Below are positions 48,220 to 57,766 of a DNA stretch of 64,000 bases, in pieces. The stretch comes from Acidimicrobiia bacterium (GTDB lineage: Bacteria; Actinomycetota; Acidimicrobiia; Acidimicrobiales; Bin134): NCBI GenBank assembly GCA_022822265.1, contig JAJECA010000060.1:1-64000 (forward strand), read 5' to 3'. The notes under the pieces were generated by a model. It saw nothing but the letters and a program-made list of their open reading frames with translations, searched no databases and was not told the origin of the DNA. The position numbers were made by a program, and so were the translations under genes. The number at the start of each line of letters is the position of its first letter. Positions within the stretch are counted from its first letter, which is position 1.

Positions 48220-49022
48220 ACTGCGGGTGGGCCGGGCTCTGGGCCCCCGAGGGCGGCGATGTCGTCGAAGCCGAGCACGTGGCCGCTCCAATCGTCGGGC
48301 TGACGGATCATCCAGTCGGCGCACTCTGCGGTGTATTCGGGGGTCTTCAGAGTTTCGAGTCCGGCGCCGCCGGTGGCGATCTCGGCGCCTTGGGTGTTGT
48401 AGACGTGCCACCACCCTTCGGTGGACACGATGTGGTCCACCCGCAGCACGTTGAACGCCACCCCTCGGCCGCCCAGCTCCAGGTGCATGGAGGCGTTCCA
48501 CCGCTCCATTGCCTGTTTGGACGTGGAGTAGAGCGAAAGGTTGGGGCTGATGGCGGTGGCCGACCCCGAACTCACGCTGAGTACCCGGCCCGATCCCCGC
48601 TCCAGCATCCCCGGCACCAGGCCCTGGCAGAGCTGCAACGGTCCCACCACCTGCACCCGGAACGCCCGCTCCCAGCGCGATGAGGGCACGTCGATGATCG
48701 GGCCGTTGGAGGTGTAGCCCGCGTTGTTCACCAGGATGTCGCAGCCCCCGTACCACTCCAGGGTGCGGTCCACGATGCGGTTGGTGTCGTCGGGCGAGGT
48801 CAGATTGGCCTGCACGCTGTGGGCCTCGATCTCCTCGTCGCCCAGCGCGGCCACCACCTCAGGCAGCGACCCCGGCAGCACAGCGTCAGGATCGTCGGCC
48901 CCGGTGCGGCCCACCACCACCAAGCGGGCGCCGGCCCGGCCCAGTCGGAAGGCAATCTGGCGGCCGATGCCCCGGGTGGCGCCAGTGACCACGGCCACTG
49001 AGCCGTCAACAGCAAAAGACAC
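48213..49022 (-). CDS. Short-chain dehydrogenase/reductase
   Basis: 269 residues of classical SDR type. The Rossmann motif is TGATRGIGR, the structural segment ILVNNAGYTS, the catalytic Ser in SVSSGSATAIS, and the YxxxK is YSTSKQAME. The C-terminal half has an extended, non-standard end (about residues 200-269). It follows the MMPL transporter by 9 bp in the same direction, so the two are likely co-transcribed. The SDR may act on a lipid or sterol-like product linked to that transporter, which is inference. Confidence 0.9.
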   Translation of the reverse strand: MSFAVDGSVAVVTGATRGIGRQIAFRLGRAGARLVVVGRTGADDPDAVLPGSLPEVVAALGDEEIEAHSVQANLTSPDDTNRIVDRTLEWYGGCDILVNNAGYTSNGPIIDVPSSRWERAFRVQVVGPLQLCQGLVPGMLERGSGRVLSVSSGSATAISPNLSLYSTSKQAMERWNASMHLELGGRGVAFNVLRVDHIVSTEGWWHVYNTQGAEIATGGAGLETLKTPEYTAECADWMIRQPDDWSGHVLGFDDIAALGGPEPGPPAVQ

Positions 49023-49031
49023 GCTCGGACC

Positions 49032-51407
49032 CTATCCCGGCTGGGTGCGGCGGTCGGCCAGTACCAGCAGGCAGGGCAGGATGATCGCGGCGGCCATCAT
49101 CGACAAGATCCCGGTAATGGCAATGAGGATCCCCAGTTGGCTCACCACCAGCAGAGGAGCGAAGGCCAGCACGATAAAGCCCAGGGCCGTGGTGGTGGCC
49201 GACCCGAACAGCGCCCCGCCCACGCTGTTGGCCGTGTTTGTCAGCGCCTCGGTGATCGACGCTCCCAGCTCGCGCTCATGGAGATACCGGTGGGCGAAAT
49301 GGATGGTGTAGTCCACGCCAATGCCGATGGTGAGCGACGTCAACAGGGCGGTCAGCGCGTTGTAGTTGATGCCCAGTACCCACATCAGCCCCAGCAGCAA
49401 CATAAGCACCACGACGATGGGGGCCACGGTGATCACCCCCAGCAGCGGACGGCGGTGCGCCTGCCAGAAGTACACCGTGAGCAGGGCGAGTGCGGTGAGC
49501 ACGGTGATGAACGTGGCTGTGGTCTGGCTGCGGGCCACTGCGTTGGTGGTCACTCCGGGGTCGATCTGAGCCCCTGTAACCGTGAAATTACCGGGCGCCC
49601 CATCAGCCCAAAGATCGCCAGACGCGTTGTAGAGATCTCGGGCTTCGCTGTCGCTCCCGAAATAGGCCTGAATCGGGATGATGGTGACGTCATTCCCCGA
49701 CGAATCGGCCAGCGAGGCGACTTTCGCAAAGTCGTCGGGGGCGGCCTCTGACACTTGACGGTACAACTGGGCCAGGTCTTCGGTTGATCCCTGGGTGAGC
49801 ACCGCCCTGGCGTTGGGCACCGTTTCGGCGGCCAGCGATACCAGCGTGGCGCCGCCCACGCCAACCACATGTTCGGGCTGCTCCAAACCCGAAGGTGCCG
49901 ACCCGTCTGATCCGGGCCCCGGACCACGTAGCCGGTCGTCCAACTCCACCAGGGCTCGGGCTGCGGCTGGGTCATCGAGGTCGGTGATGACCACACCGGT
50001 GATCGTGGTGCTCAGCCCGCCCACCTCATCGCGGGCCAGCCGGATGTCTTGCACCACCTCGGAGTCCTCGGGCAGGAACTCGTCTTCCTTGAACTCGGTG
50101 TTCACGTTGATGCCTCCCGCCACCGCCGCACCGGCCAGTACCACCACGGCCAAGAGCGTGAGCTTGGGATGACGGGCGCAGCGGACCACGGTCGGCACCA
50201 GCAAGCGGCGCACGCCGGGAATGGAGTCGATCACCCGCCGGGTCCTCAGCGGCTGTCCTCGGACCAACCGCCAGCGGTCTCCCAGCATCCTCACCGCGGG
50301 CACAAGAGAGGTCATGATGAAGAACCCGGCGATGATGCCGCACGCCGCCAGGATCCCGAAGTCCCGTATGGGAGACAGGGGGCTGGCCAGGTTGGTCAAG
50401 AAGCTGAGAGCGGTGGTTAGCGCCCCCAAGCCGATGGCCGCTCCGGTGATCGAAACAGCCCGGCTGGTGGAGCGGCGCGGGTCGGCATCCCGCTCTTCGC
50501 GGCGGCGAGACACGATCTGGAGCGAATAGTCAACCGTCAAACCCACCAACAACACGGGCACGATGATGCTGATCGGTGTGATGCCGTTCAGCTTGTCCAA
50601 ACCATCGGGGCCGAGATAGCCCGAAAGGCCGATCTGCCACAGAGCGGTCAGGACCACGCCAATGATGGTGACTGCGGTGTCGGCCGGGGAGCGGAACAGA
50701 GCGGCCAGCACGATCACCATCACCACCAGCGCCAGGGGGAACAGGAATCCGCTGTCGGTCAGGGCCTGCTGGGCCCCCTCTTGGAATCGGGCGCTGGACA
50801 GGGTGCGGGCCGAAGCGTTGGGCCCATAGTCGCCAGCCTGGATCACGTCGTTCACCACCAACAGGGCGTCGAATGAGTCCAAATCGGGAAGGTCGATCTG
50901 TTGCAATCTGACCTGTCCCAGGCCGGCGTTCTCGCCGAGCAGCTGTTCGAACAGGGCTGCTCGGGGATCATCGGCTGGATCGACCGCCAGCGCCCGAGCT
51001 ACGTCCTCATCGGTGAGCTGGGCTGGAGGCACGCCCGACAGGGCCACGATCAAGTGGGCATAGCTGCGGACTGCTGGTTGTCCGTCATGGGGAACGAAAG
51101 GCGCGACCTCGGGGTGAGCCAGGGCCATTTCCGAGCGGGCGATGACCTCCCGAATGACGTCCGGAGAGGTGACGTCGCCCCGGGCCACGATCTGCGCGCT
51201 GGTGAATGCGCCCGATTCGGGGAATCGGTCTTCCAACTCGGATACCGCCCGAGCAAGATCGCTGCCCGCGGGCACGAACGACGCAATCGCGTCGGGCTCC
51301 TCGGTGGTCAACGCCACCCCTGGCAGCATGGCCACGGTGATCAATGCGATTACCGCGATGGTGCGCCAAGGGGAGCGAGTGACTAGGTGGGCGTACCAGT
51401 CCAGCAT
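49032..51407 (-). CDS. MMPL/RND-family transporter
   Basis: 791 residues in two homologous halves, each with a leading transmembrane helix (WRTIAVIALITVAMLPG at the start), a large extracytoplasmic domain and a group of helices. The conserved D-Y stretches VLLVGLTVDYSLQIVSRRREE and LTIGIGVDYTIHFAHRYLHE are present, typical of RND/MMPL proteins that move lipids or hydrophobic molecules by proton exchange. The ATG at 51407 is chosen because the longer frame runs across the gene upstream. A polyphosphate glucokinase gene is 31 bp upstream. Confidence 0.88.
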   Translation of the reverse strand: MLDWYAHLVTRSPWRTIAVIALITVAMLPGVALTTEEPDAIASFVPAGSDLARAVSELEDRFPESGAFTSAQIVARGDVTSPDVIREVIARSEMALAHPEVAPFVPHDGQPAVRSYAHLIVALSGVPPAQLTDEDVARALAVDPADDPRAALFEQLLGENAGLGQVRLQQIDLPDLDSFDALLVVNDVIQAGDYGPNASARTLSSARFQEGAQQALTDSGFLFPLALVVMVIVLAALFRSPADTAVTIIGVVLTALWQIGLSGYLGPDGLDKLNGITPISIIVPVLLVGLTVDYSLQIVSRRREERDADPRRSTSRAVSITGAAIGLGALTTALSFLTNLASPLSPIRDFGILAACGIIAGFFIMTSLVPAVRMLGDRWRLVRGQPLRTRRVIDSIPGVRRLLVPTVVRCARHPKLTLLAVVVLAGAAVAGGINVNTEFKEDEFLPEDSEVVQDIRLARDEVGGLSTTITGVVITDLDDPAAARALVELDDRLRGPGPGSDGSAPSGLEQPEHVVGVGGATLVSLAAETVPNARAVLTQGSTEDLAQLYRQVSEAAPDDFAKVASLADSSGNDVTIIPIQAYFGSDSEARDLYNASGDLWADGAPGNFTVTGAQIDPGVTTNAVARSQTTATFITVLTALALLTVYFWQAHRRPLLGVITVAPIVVVLMLLLGLMWVLGINYNALTALLTSLTIGIGVDYTIHFAHRYLHERELGASITEALTNTANSVGGALFGSATTTALGFIVLAFAPLLVVSQLGILIAITGILSMMAAAIILPCLLVLADRRTQPG

Positions 51408-51438
51408 GGGTGTGGTAGTTGTCCGGTCAGCCGAGGAC

Positions 51439-52206
51439 TCAGCTGGTCCCCGGATGGGCCACGCTTGCGCCGACCGATGCCATGGCTGCACCGACAATTC
51501 CGGCGTTGTTGCGCATCTTGGCGACAGTGACTTCGGTGTCGATGTCGAGCAATGGTCCCCAGGTATCGAAGTCCTTGCTGATCCCACCGCCCAGGATGAA
51601 CAGGCCAGGCGAGATGATCTTCTCGAGGTGCTCCAAATACTTCTTCACCCGGCCCACCCAGGTCGGCCAGTCCAGATTTTCTCGGGTGCGAACCTTGGCC
51701 GCGGTCCACACCTCCACATCGCTCTCGTGTCCGGCCAGATAGAGATGGCCGAACTCCGTGTTGGGCACCAGATTCCCGTTCACAAACACCGAACTGCCGA
51801 TCCCGGTGCCGAAGGCGGTGAAGCACACCGTCCCCTTCCGGCCCACCCCGGCACCGTGGGTCATCTCGGCGATTCCGGCGGCGTCGGCATCATTGATGAT
51901 CGTCACAGGAGCGCCGATCCGGTTGCTCATCGTCTCAGCGATACCGACCCCGGCCCACGAGTCGTCCAAATGGGCCACCCACTTGACGGTGCCGCCGACG
52001 ATTGGGGCGGGAAAGGCACAGCCCACTGGTCCGGTCCACCCGAACGACGTCACCAGTTCGTAGACCACGTCTGCTACTTCGTGGGGAACGCCCGGTTTCG
52101 GGGTGGGAATCCGAAACCGCTTGTCGAGCAGCTCGCCGGTGTCTACATCCACCGGCGCGGCCTTCATACCGCTGCCCCCTATGTCGATCCCGAATGCTGC
52201 GCTCAT
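51439..52206 (-). CDS. ppgK: Polyphosphate glucokinase
   Basis: 255 residues from ATG 52206 (GTG 52215 also possible). The phosphate-binding motif is FGIDIGGSGMKAAPVD near the N-terminus, and FGTGIGSSVFVNGNLVPNTEFGH with the ROK-type signature in the middle. This is the actinobacterial PpgK, which phosphorylates glucose with polyphosphate or ATP. The downstream neighbour is the MMPL transporter. PpgK is found almost only in Actinobacteria and their close relatives, which supports the taxonomic guess. Confidence 0.88.
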   Translation of the reverse strand: MSAAFGIDIGGSGMKAAPVDVDTGELLDKRFRIPTPKPGVPHEVADVVYELVTSFGWTGPVGCAFPAPIVGGTVKWVAHLDDSWAGVGIAETMSNRIGAPVTIINDADAAGIAEMTHGAGVGRKGTVCFTAFGTGIGSSVFVNGNLVPNTEFGHLYLAGHESDVEVWTAAKVRTRENLDWPTWVGRVKKYLEHLEKIISPGLFILGGGISKDFDTWGPLLDIDTEVTVAKMRNNAGIVGAAMASVGASVAHPGTS

Positions 52207-52348
52207 AGCCGTCACCGGTTTCCCGCCCGATGAAGGTACCAGCGGCCCTCCTCAGCAGGGGAGTCGAGCGCGGGGTGCGCGAAGCTAGGGCGCACATCGC
52301 GGGGCTGGGTCGAACCCGGTGCCGCACTACTGGGAACGGAGATGAGCG

Positions 52349-53143
52349 ATGGGCGAGCTGCTGGCTGGACGGGTGGCACTGGTGTCGGGGATCGGTCCCG
52401 GCCTGGGCATCGAGATTGCCCGGCTCTACGCCCAAGAGGGGGCCGACATCGTGATGGGCGCCCGCCGCACCGAGGTGATGGAACCGCTGGCCGCCGAGAT
52501 CGAGGCCATGGGCCGCCGCACGGTGTGGCAGCCCACCGACATCACCGACCCCGCCCAGTGCCAGGCGCTGGCCGACGCCGCGGTGGAGCAGCTGGGACGG
52601 CTGGACGTCTGCGTGAACAACGCCTTCAACGACGGCTTCCCTCTCATCAACGTGGAGGACGCCGACTTGGACCGCTGGCGAAACGTGTTCGACGTGAACT
52701 TCTTCGGGTCGCTGAACATGACCCGAGCCTGCATTCCCGCCCTACGGGACTCGGGGGCCGGGCGGGTCATCTTCGTCAACACCATGTCCATCCGCCTCCG
52801 CCAAGCGGGCTGGGGGGCTTACAGCAGCTCCAAGGCCGCGCTGGAGAACATCACCAAGATCCTGGCCAAAGAGCTGGGCGCCGACGGCATCCGGGTGAAC
52901 AGCGTTCTGCCCGGCTACATCTTCGCCGACGCGGTGCGCAACTTCCTACAGGGCCAGGCCGACGACAGGGGGGTGGACTACCAGGTGGTTTACGACGAGA
53001 CCGCGGGGGAGACCGCCCTCAAGTACCTCCCCGATGCTGCCGAGATCGCAGGGGCGGCCTTGTTCTTTGCCTCCGACCTGTCGCTGCCCATAACCGGGGC
53101 CTCGCTGGACGTGAACGCCGGGCACTGGATCGGCGGGGCATGA
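52349..53143 (+). CDS. Short-chain dehydrogenase/reductase
   Basis: 264 residues of the SDR family. The Rossmann motif is modified (VSGIGPGLG), the NNA segment is CVNNAFNDG, the catalytic Ser lies in VNTMSIRL and the YxxxK is YSSSKAALEN. The NNAF and G-x-G-x-x-G changes suggest a divergent subfamily. It is followed 25 bp later by an acetolactate-synthase-like enzyme. GGAG lies before the ATG. Its substrate is unknown, perhaps the product of the ThDP enzyme. Confidence 0.88.
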   Translation: MGELLAGRVALVSGIGPGLGIEIARLYAQEGADIVMGARRTEVMEPLAAEIEAMGRRTVWQPTDITDPAQCQALADAAVEQLGRLDVCVNNAFNDGFPLINVEDADLDRWRNVFDVNFFGSLNMTRACIPALRDSGAGRVIFVNTMSIRLRQAGWGAYSSSKAALENITKILAKELGADGIRVNSVLPGYIFADAVRNFLQGQADDRGVDYQVVYDETAGETALKYLPDAAEIAGAALFFASDLSLPITGASLDVNAGHWIGGA

Positions 53144-53168
53144 CCGCCAGGCCCCTCCTCCTGGTCTG

Positions 53169-54872
53169 ATGAGCGACGGGACCCCCGCGGGGATTGCCAT
53201 CGCCGAGGTGCTGGCCGACGCGGGGATCAGCAATGTGTTCGGGGTGCCGGGGGGCTACTCCATCAAAGTGTTCGACGGGCTGCGCGCGGTGGCCGACCGC
53301 ATCGAGAGCGTGCGGACGGCCCACGAGCACCAGGCGTCGGTCATGGCTGAGATGTACGGCCGCCTCACTGGCCGCCCTGGAGTGTTCACCGGCCAGGGGC
53401 CGTTCGCGGCCTCCTCCGGGGGATTTGGGCTCATGGAGGGTTTCTTGTCGGGCACCCCCATGCTGGTGCTCACCGAGATGACCGACCACGGGATTCCCCA
53501 GCACGCCCCCACCCAGGGCACCACCGGAGACCACGGGTCGGTGGATCTGCCCCGCATCCTTTCAGGGATGACCAAATACATGAGCGTGGCCACCACTCCC
53601 AACGAGGCGGTGCATGCGGTTGAGCTGGCCATCCACCACGCCACCTCGGGACGCCCCGGTCCGACCGCGGTGGTATTCCGCCTCGACGCCATCTTCCGCC
53701 GCACCGACGAGGCCCGCCACCCCCGCCTGTACGGACGGACCCGGGTGGCATCGGCCGTACCTCCCCGGCCCGATGCCTCGGCGGTAGCCGCCTTAGCCGA
53801 TCTGCTGGCATCGGCCAAGCGCCCGGTGATCGTGGCCGGCAACGGCATCCATCAGGCGCAGGCTTACGACCAGTTGGACGCCCTGGCCCGGCGGGCGGCG
53901 GCCCCGGTGGTAACCACCGCCAAAGCCCGAGGGGTGATTGCCGACGACCACCCGTGGGCGGGAGGGCCGCTCAGCCCGTTCGGCTGGCAGGGGGCGTTCG
54001 AGCTGCTGGCCCGAGCCGACGCAGTGGTGGTGCTGGGATCGCGCCTCAACCCCCACGACACCCTGGTGGAGTCGCCCACCTGGCTGGACGCCGACCGACA
54101 GCGCATTGTGCAGGTGGACATCGAAGCCGCCAACCTGGGGGTGAGCTTCCCCGTTGAGCTTGGCGTGCAGGCCGACTTGTGTGCGCTGTTGTCTGAATTA
54201 GTGCCCCAGGTGGGGGTGGACGAAGACCTGGCCGCCGACCGGTGGGCTGACCTCGCCGCCATCAAGTCGAGGGCCGAGAATCCTCCAGTACTGCATGAGT
54301 CGGCCAGCCCGGTGCCGCCCCAACGGGTAATGCAGGTGCTCAACGAGGTTTGGCCGGCCGACGGCCGGATCACACTGGACGCGGGCAACAACCGGATCTT
54401 CGCCTATCACTACCTTGAGGCCCGCACCCCCGGACGGCTGCACCTGCCCGGAGGGCATCTGGGCATGGGCTGGGGCCCGCCCGCCGCGCTGGCCGCGGCC
54501 ATGGTTTATCCCGGCGAGCGAGTGCTGTCGATCAGCGGGGACGGCGGGTTCCTCATGTCGCTGCACAATCTGGCCACCGCGGTGGAGTACGGCCTGCCAG
54601 TCACGTTCTTGGTGCTCAACAACCGAATGCTGGGCAACGTATACGACTTCCAGGGCCCGGACCGCCGCACCGCGGTGGATATCGGCGACCACGACTTTGC
54701 CGCCGTGGCCCGGGCCTTCGGCGTGGACGGTCACCGGGTGGACGACGACACCGCGCTGGCCGACGCGTTGTCCTCGTCGCTTGCCGCCGACGGCCCCGTG
54801 CTGATCGAAGTGTCCACCGACCCCGACCACTCCTCAGACTTGGTGAGAGTGCGCGACTCCCGCTCGCTGTGA
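53169..54872 (+). CDS. Thiamine-diphosphate-dependent enzyme (acetolactate synthase-like)
   Basis: 567 residues, three domains. The catalytic Glu lies in TAHEHQASVMAEMYGRLTG (about residue 56). The middle domain is of the pyruvate oxidase/acetolactate-synthase type. The ThDP-binding motif is GDGGFLMSLHNLATAVEYG and NNRMLGN near residue 460-490. No regulatory ilvN-type subunit follows, and it sits between an SDR and an LLM gene, so a catabolic carboligase or decarboxylase is likelier than biosynthetic AHAS. The LLM gene starts in its stop (GTGA). Confidence 0.85.
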   Translation: MSDGTPAGIAIAEVLADAGISNVFGVPGGYSIKVFDGLRAVADRIESVRTAHEHQASVMAEMYGRLTGRPGVFTGQGPFAASSGGFGLMEGFLSGTPMLVLTEMTDHGIPQHAPTQGTTGDHGSVDLPRILSGMTKYMSVATTPNEAVHAVELAIHHATSGRPGPTAVVFRLDAIFRRTDEARHPRLYGRTRVASAVPPRPDASAVAALADLLASAKRPVIVAGNGIHQAQAYDQLDALARRAAAPVVTTAKARGVIADDHPWAGGPLSPFGWQGAFELLARADAVVVLGSRLNPHDTLVESPTWLDADRQRIVQVDIEAANLGVSFPVELGVQADLCALLSELVPQVGVDEDLAADRWADLAAIKSRAENPPVLHESASPVPPQRVMQVLNEVWPADGRITLDAGNNRIFAYHYLEARTPGRLHLPGGHLGMGWGPPAALAAAMVYPGERVLSISGDGGFLMSLHNLATAVEYGLPVTFLVLNNRMLGNVYDFQGPDRRTAVDIGDHDFAAVARAFGVDGHRVDDDTALADALSSSLAADGPVLIEVSTDPDHSSDLVRVRDSRSL

Positions 54873-55879
54873 CCGTCACCCTCGAAGCCGAGATCAGCCC
54901 CGGTATGAGCACTGCGGAGGCGGTGGGGCTGGCTCAATTGGCAGAAGAGGCTGGGTTCGCCCGGCTGGGCATCTCCGATGTGGCGTTCTGGCCCGACTGC
55001 TTCATGCTCCAAGGCTTGTGCGCTCAGGCCACCCGCCGCATCGCGGTGGGTGCCATGGTCACCAATCCCTACACCCGTCATCCGGTGGTGCTGGCCGGGG
55101 CTCTGGCCACCCTCGACGACATCGCCCCCGGCCGGGCGTTCTGCGGATTGGGCGTGGGGGCTGGCCTGGAGCCGCTGGGCATCGACTACCCCAAGCCGGT
55201 GGCTGCGCTTCGCCAAGCGGTGGAGGACATCCGCACCCTGCTGGCCGGGGGAGAGGTCGGCGGCGAGAGCCTGATCCGCCCCGCCGCTCACCCAGTGCCC
55301 ATCTCCATTGGCACCCGCAGCCCTAAAGTCATGCGTCTGGCTGGCGAGGTGGCCGACATCGCCCTGGTCGGCGGCCGCTTCCTGTCGGCCGAACTGGCGG
55401 ACACCTACCGGTCGTGGCTGACCGAGGGCGCGGCCCGAGCCGGGCGAACCTTGAACGAGTTCGAGACCGCTCCCCGGCTCACGCTCTGTTGTTCGGCCGA
55501 CGGCGACCTGGCCCGGCGCAGCGTCAAGCGCTACGCCGCCCACTATCTGACCATCATCCGCCCACCTGAGCTGGATGTGGACCCCGACCACATGGCCGCT
55601 ATCGAGGCCGCTCTGTCCCGCAGCCGTGGCTGGTACTTCGACCACAACCGATTCGACGACCCTGCGCTGCACGATCTGATCGACGACCGTCTAGTCCAGG
55701 CGTTCACCATCGTCGGCACCCCAGAAGAATGCGCCGATCAGCTTGCCGGCGTGTTGGGCATGGGGTTTACCAGCGCCAGCTTGAATCTGGCGGCCACCGC
55801 CCGATTCTCCGCTGCTGAAGGCTTGGCCGAGACAATCAACAGCTTTGCCCCGGTAGTGGCTGCGCTCTCGGCCGACTAG
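54869..55879 (+). CDS. LLM-class F420-dependent oxidoreductase
   Basis: 336 residues, start GTG 54869 in the stop of the ThDP-enzyme gene. The luciferase-fold pattern is visible: LGISDVAFWPDCFML, RRIAVGAMVTNPYTRHPVVLAG, APGRAFCGLGVGAGLEPLG, and PISIGTRSPKVMRLAGEVAD. It resembles methylenetetrahydromethanopterin-reductase-like and related F420 enzymes. Because it is co-translated with the ThDP enzyme, it probably acts in the same pathway. It meets the hypothetical gene at 55880 end to end with no bases between the stops. Confidence 0.85.
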   Translation: MTVTLEAEISPGMSTAEAVGLAQLAEEAGFARLGISDVAFWPDCFMLQGLCAQATRRIAVGAMVTNPYTRHPVVLAGALATLDDIAPGRAFCGLGVGAGLEPLGIDYPKPVAALRQAVEDIRTLLAGGEVGGESLIRPAAHPVPISIGTRSPKVMRLAGEVADIALVGGRFLSAELADTYRSWLTEGAARAGRTLNEFETAPRLTLCCSADGDLARRSVKRYAAHYLTIIRPPELDVDPDHMAAIEAALSRSRGWYFDHNRFDDPALHDLIDDRLVQAFTIVGTPEECADQLAGVLGMGFTSASLNLAATARFSAAEGLAETINSFAPVVAALSAD

Positions 55880-56863
55880 CTAGCTGCCGATCAGACGGCT
55901 GTAGGCCTGGCGGTAGAAGCCCAGGGCAATGCCGCAGGGGTTGGGGTCGCCCACAATCGCCGCGTAGGGCAGTGACGCCCCGGTGAACGCAGCGTCGTTC
56001 CAGAACGGGTCGCCGTGATCTATCGGCCCCCACGGCCCCACGTACAGGTAGGGCTCGGGGTGAGCAGCGTCTCCGGGCGATGCCCCGTAGGTGGCCCGGG
56101 TCACAGGCTCGGACTCGGCGTTGCCGATCTCCACAGCCACGTCGAAGTGGCCGGGCCAAAGCTGTACCCGACTGGGGTCGGGGGCTCCGGGGGTGCAGCG
56201 CAGTTCCTCCAGCGCCGCGGTGGCCATCCCGAACCACTGGCTGGTGAACACCACCAATTCCTCATCCACCGTCAGCGGGCGGTCCAGGTCGCCCAGCGCC
56301 ACCGTGTCGTGCTCGGCTTGGTCGCTGGTGGCCTCGACGCTAAGGAATTCGGCGGCCGCGGCCAGCGTGGTGATCGTATCGGCGTCCACCCTGTTGCCGT
56401 TTTGCCTCACCAAGAGGCGCCCTTCCACTCGCACCTGGGTATCGTCGCCGAAGAACGGGGTGCCGAAGCCCCCCAGAGTCCAACGCAAGCCGAACTTCCC
56501 GTTGGCCGCCTTGCGGGTGTTGGACACCACGCCGTAGGCCAGTCGGTGAAGGTCGTCGCGTCGCACCGGATAGTGGTCGGGCACCCCCTCAAGCGCCTGG
56601 TAGTTGGCCAGCCATCGGGGCCGGCAGAATTCGGCCACCGTCTCGTCGTCGGAGGCCAAATCGGCCCAGCGGAGATCGCCAGCGCTGGTCGGAGTCACCA
56701 CCATGGCAGTCACTTGTTCACGGTTGCCCACAGCGGCGGGGTCGTCGGCATACCAGGGTCCGGTGACCACAGCAGGCGGTGACGGCTCCAGCACTCTGGC
56801 AATCAGACCGTCGCCCACCACGGCTTCGGCCTCGGCTTGTGGGTTTCGGTATCGGGGTGTCAT
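55880..56863 (-). CDS. Hypothetical protein of 327 residues
   Basis: No family is recognised. The N-terminal part (about residues 1-150) is mixed alpha/beta with PSPPAVVTGPWYADDP and the basic strand RWLANYQALEGVPDHYP. Residues about 95-150 include GKFGLRWTLGGFGTPFFGDD. The C-terminus has GDPNPCGIALGFYRQAYS. No signal peptide or membrane span is seen. The base composition matches its neighbours, and its stop abuts the LLM gene's stop. It may be a sugar- or lipid-binding fold but the sequence alone does not decide. Confidence 0.65.
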   Translation of the reverse strand: MTPRYRNPQAEAEAVVGDGLIARVLEPSPPAVVTGPWYADDPAAVGNREQVTAMVVTPTSAGDLRWADLASDDETVAEFCRPRWLANYQALEGVPDHYPVRRDDLHRLAYGVVSNTRKAANGKFGLRWTLGGFGTPFFGDDTQVRVEGRLLVRQNGNRVDADTITTLAAAAEFLSVEATSDQAEHDTVALGDLDRPLTVDEELVVFTSQWFGMATAALEELRCTPGAPDPSRVQLWPGHFDVAVEIGNAESEPVTRATYGASPGDAAHPEPYLYVGPWGPIDHGDPFWNDAAFTGASLPYAAIVGDPNPCGIALGFYRQAYSRLIGS

Positions 56864-56964
56864 GGTGCCTTACTGGAAATTTACCGGCGAGCGGCGGCAA
56901 TCACACCGCTTGGCCGACAGTCGGTGGAGTCTCGCCGACGACCACGACGAGGAGGAGTTCGCTC

Positions 56965-57750
56965 ATGGGAAGACTGGACGGCAAAGTTGCCCTGGTTACC
57001 GGCGGTGGAGGCGGGCTGGGCACAGCCATCAGCGTGTTGTTCGCCAGCGAGGGCGCCAAGATCGTGGTGCAAGATCTGAATGAGGCCGCCGCTGCGGCCA
57101 CCGCCGATCAGGTGATCGCCAACGGGGGCGAGGCCATGAGCGCGGCCTGCGATGTGTCCGACAGCAAGGCCATCGAGGCCATGTTCGCCGACATCGACGA
57201 CCGCTTTGGCCCGGTCACCGTGCTGGTGAACAACGCCGGCGTGGACAGCACGCCCGGCGACGGCTCCGGGGAGGGCAACACCGGCGGCGACCGTCAGATC
57301 GTGGACATGAGCGACGATGGCTGGCAGCGGATGCTCGACATCCACCTCAACGGGGCCTTCTACTGCACCCGGGCCATGCTGTCCCGGATCATCGAGACCG
57401 ATCTCAAGGGTTCGGTGATCTGCATGTCGTCCATCGCCGGACTGGCCGGTTGGGGACCGGTGCACTACGCCACCGCCAAGGCCGGCCTCTTGGGGTTCAT
57501 GCGGGCAATGGCCCGGTTCTGCGCCCCCCACGGCATACGGGCCAACGCGGTGTGCCCCGGCGTGATCGACACCCCGATGGTGGCCGGCGTGGACGCCGCC
57601 ATGATCGAGGGCCTCAAGATGATCACCCCCGCGGGCCGAATCGGCCAGCCCGAAGACATCGCCTACGCCGCCCTTTACCTGGCCTCCGACGAGAGCGACT
57701 TCGTCACCGGCGAAACCATCACCCCCAACGGAGGCCTCGTCATCGGCTAA
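56965..57750 (+). CDS. Short-chain dehydrogenase/reductase with inserted loop
   Basis: 261 residues from ATG 56965, chosen because GGAGGAG lies just upstream; the longer frame crosses the divergent hypothetical gene. The Rossmann motif is TGGGGGLGTA and the YxxxK is HYATAKAGL. An insertion of about 15 residues (DSTPGDGSGEGNTGGD) follows NNAGV. Insertions in SDRs are a trait of the mycofactocin-associated group, which would fit the alcohol dehydrogenase at 11819, but this is only a resemblance. Confidence 0.88.
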   Translation: MGRLDGKVALVTGGGGGLGTAISVLFASEGAKIVVQDLNEAAAAATADQVIANGGEAMSAACDVSDSKAIEAMFADIDDRFGPVTVLVNNAGVDSTPGDGSGEGNTGGDRQIVDMSDDGWQRMLDIHLNGAFYCTRAMLSRIIETDLKGSVICMSSIAGLAGWGPVHYATAKAGLLGFMRAMARFCAPHGIRANAVCPGVIDTPMVAGVDAAMIEGLKMITPAGRIGQPEDIAYAALYLASDESDFVTGETITPNGGLVIG

Positions 57751-57766
57751 CCGTCCTGTTGGCCGA

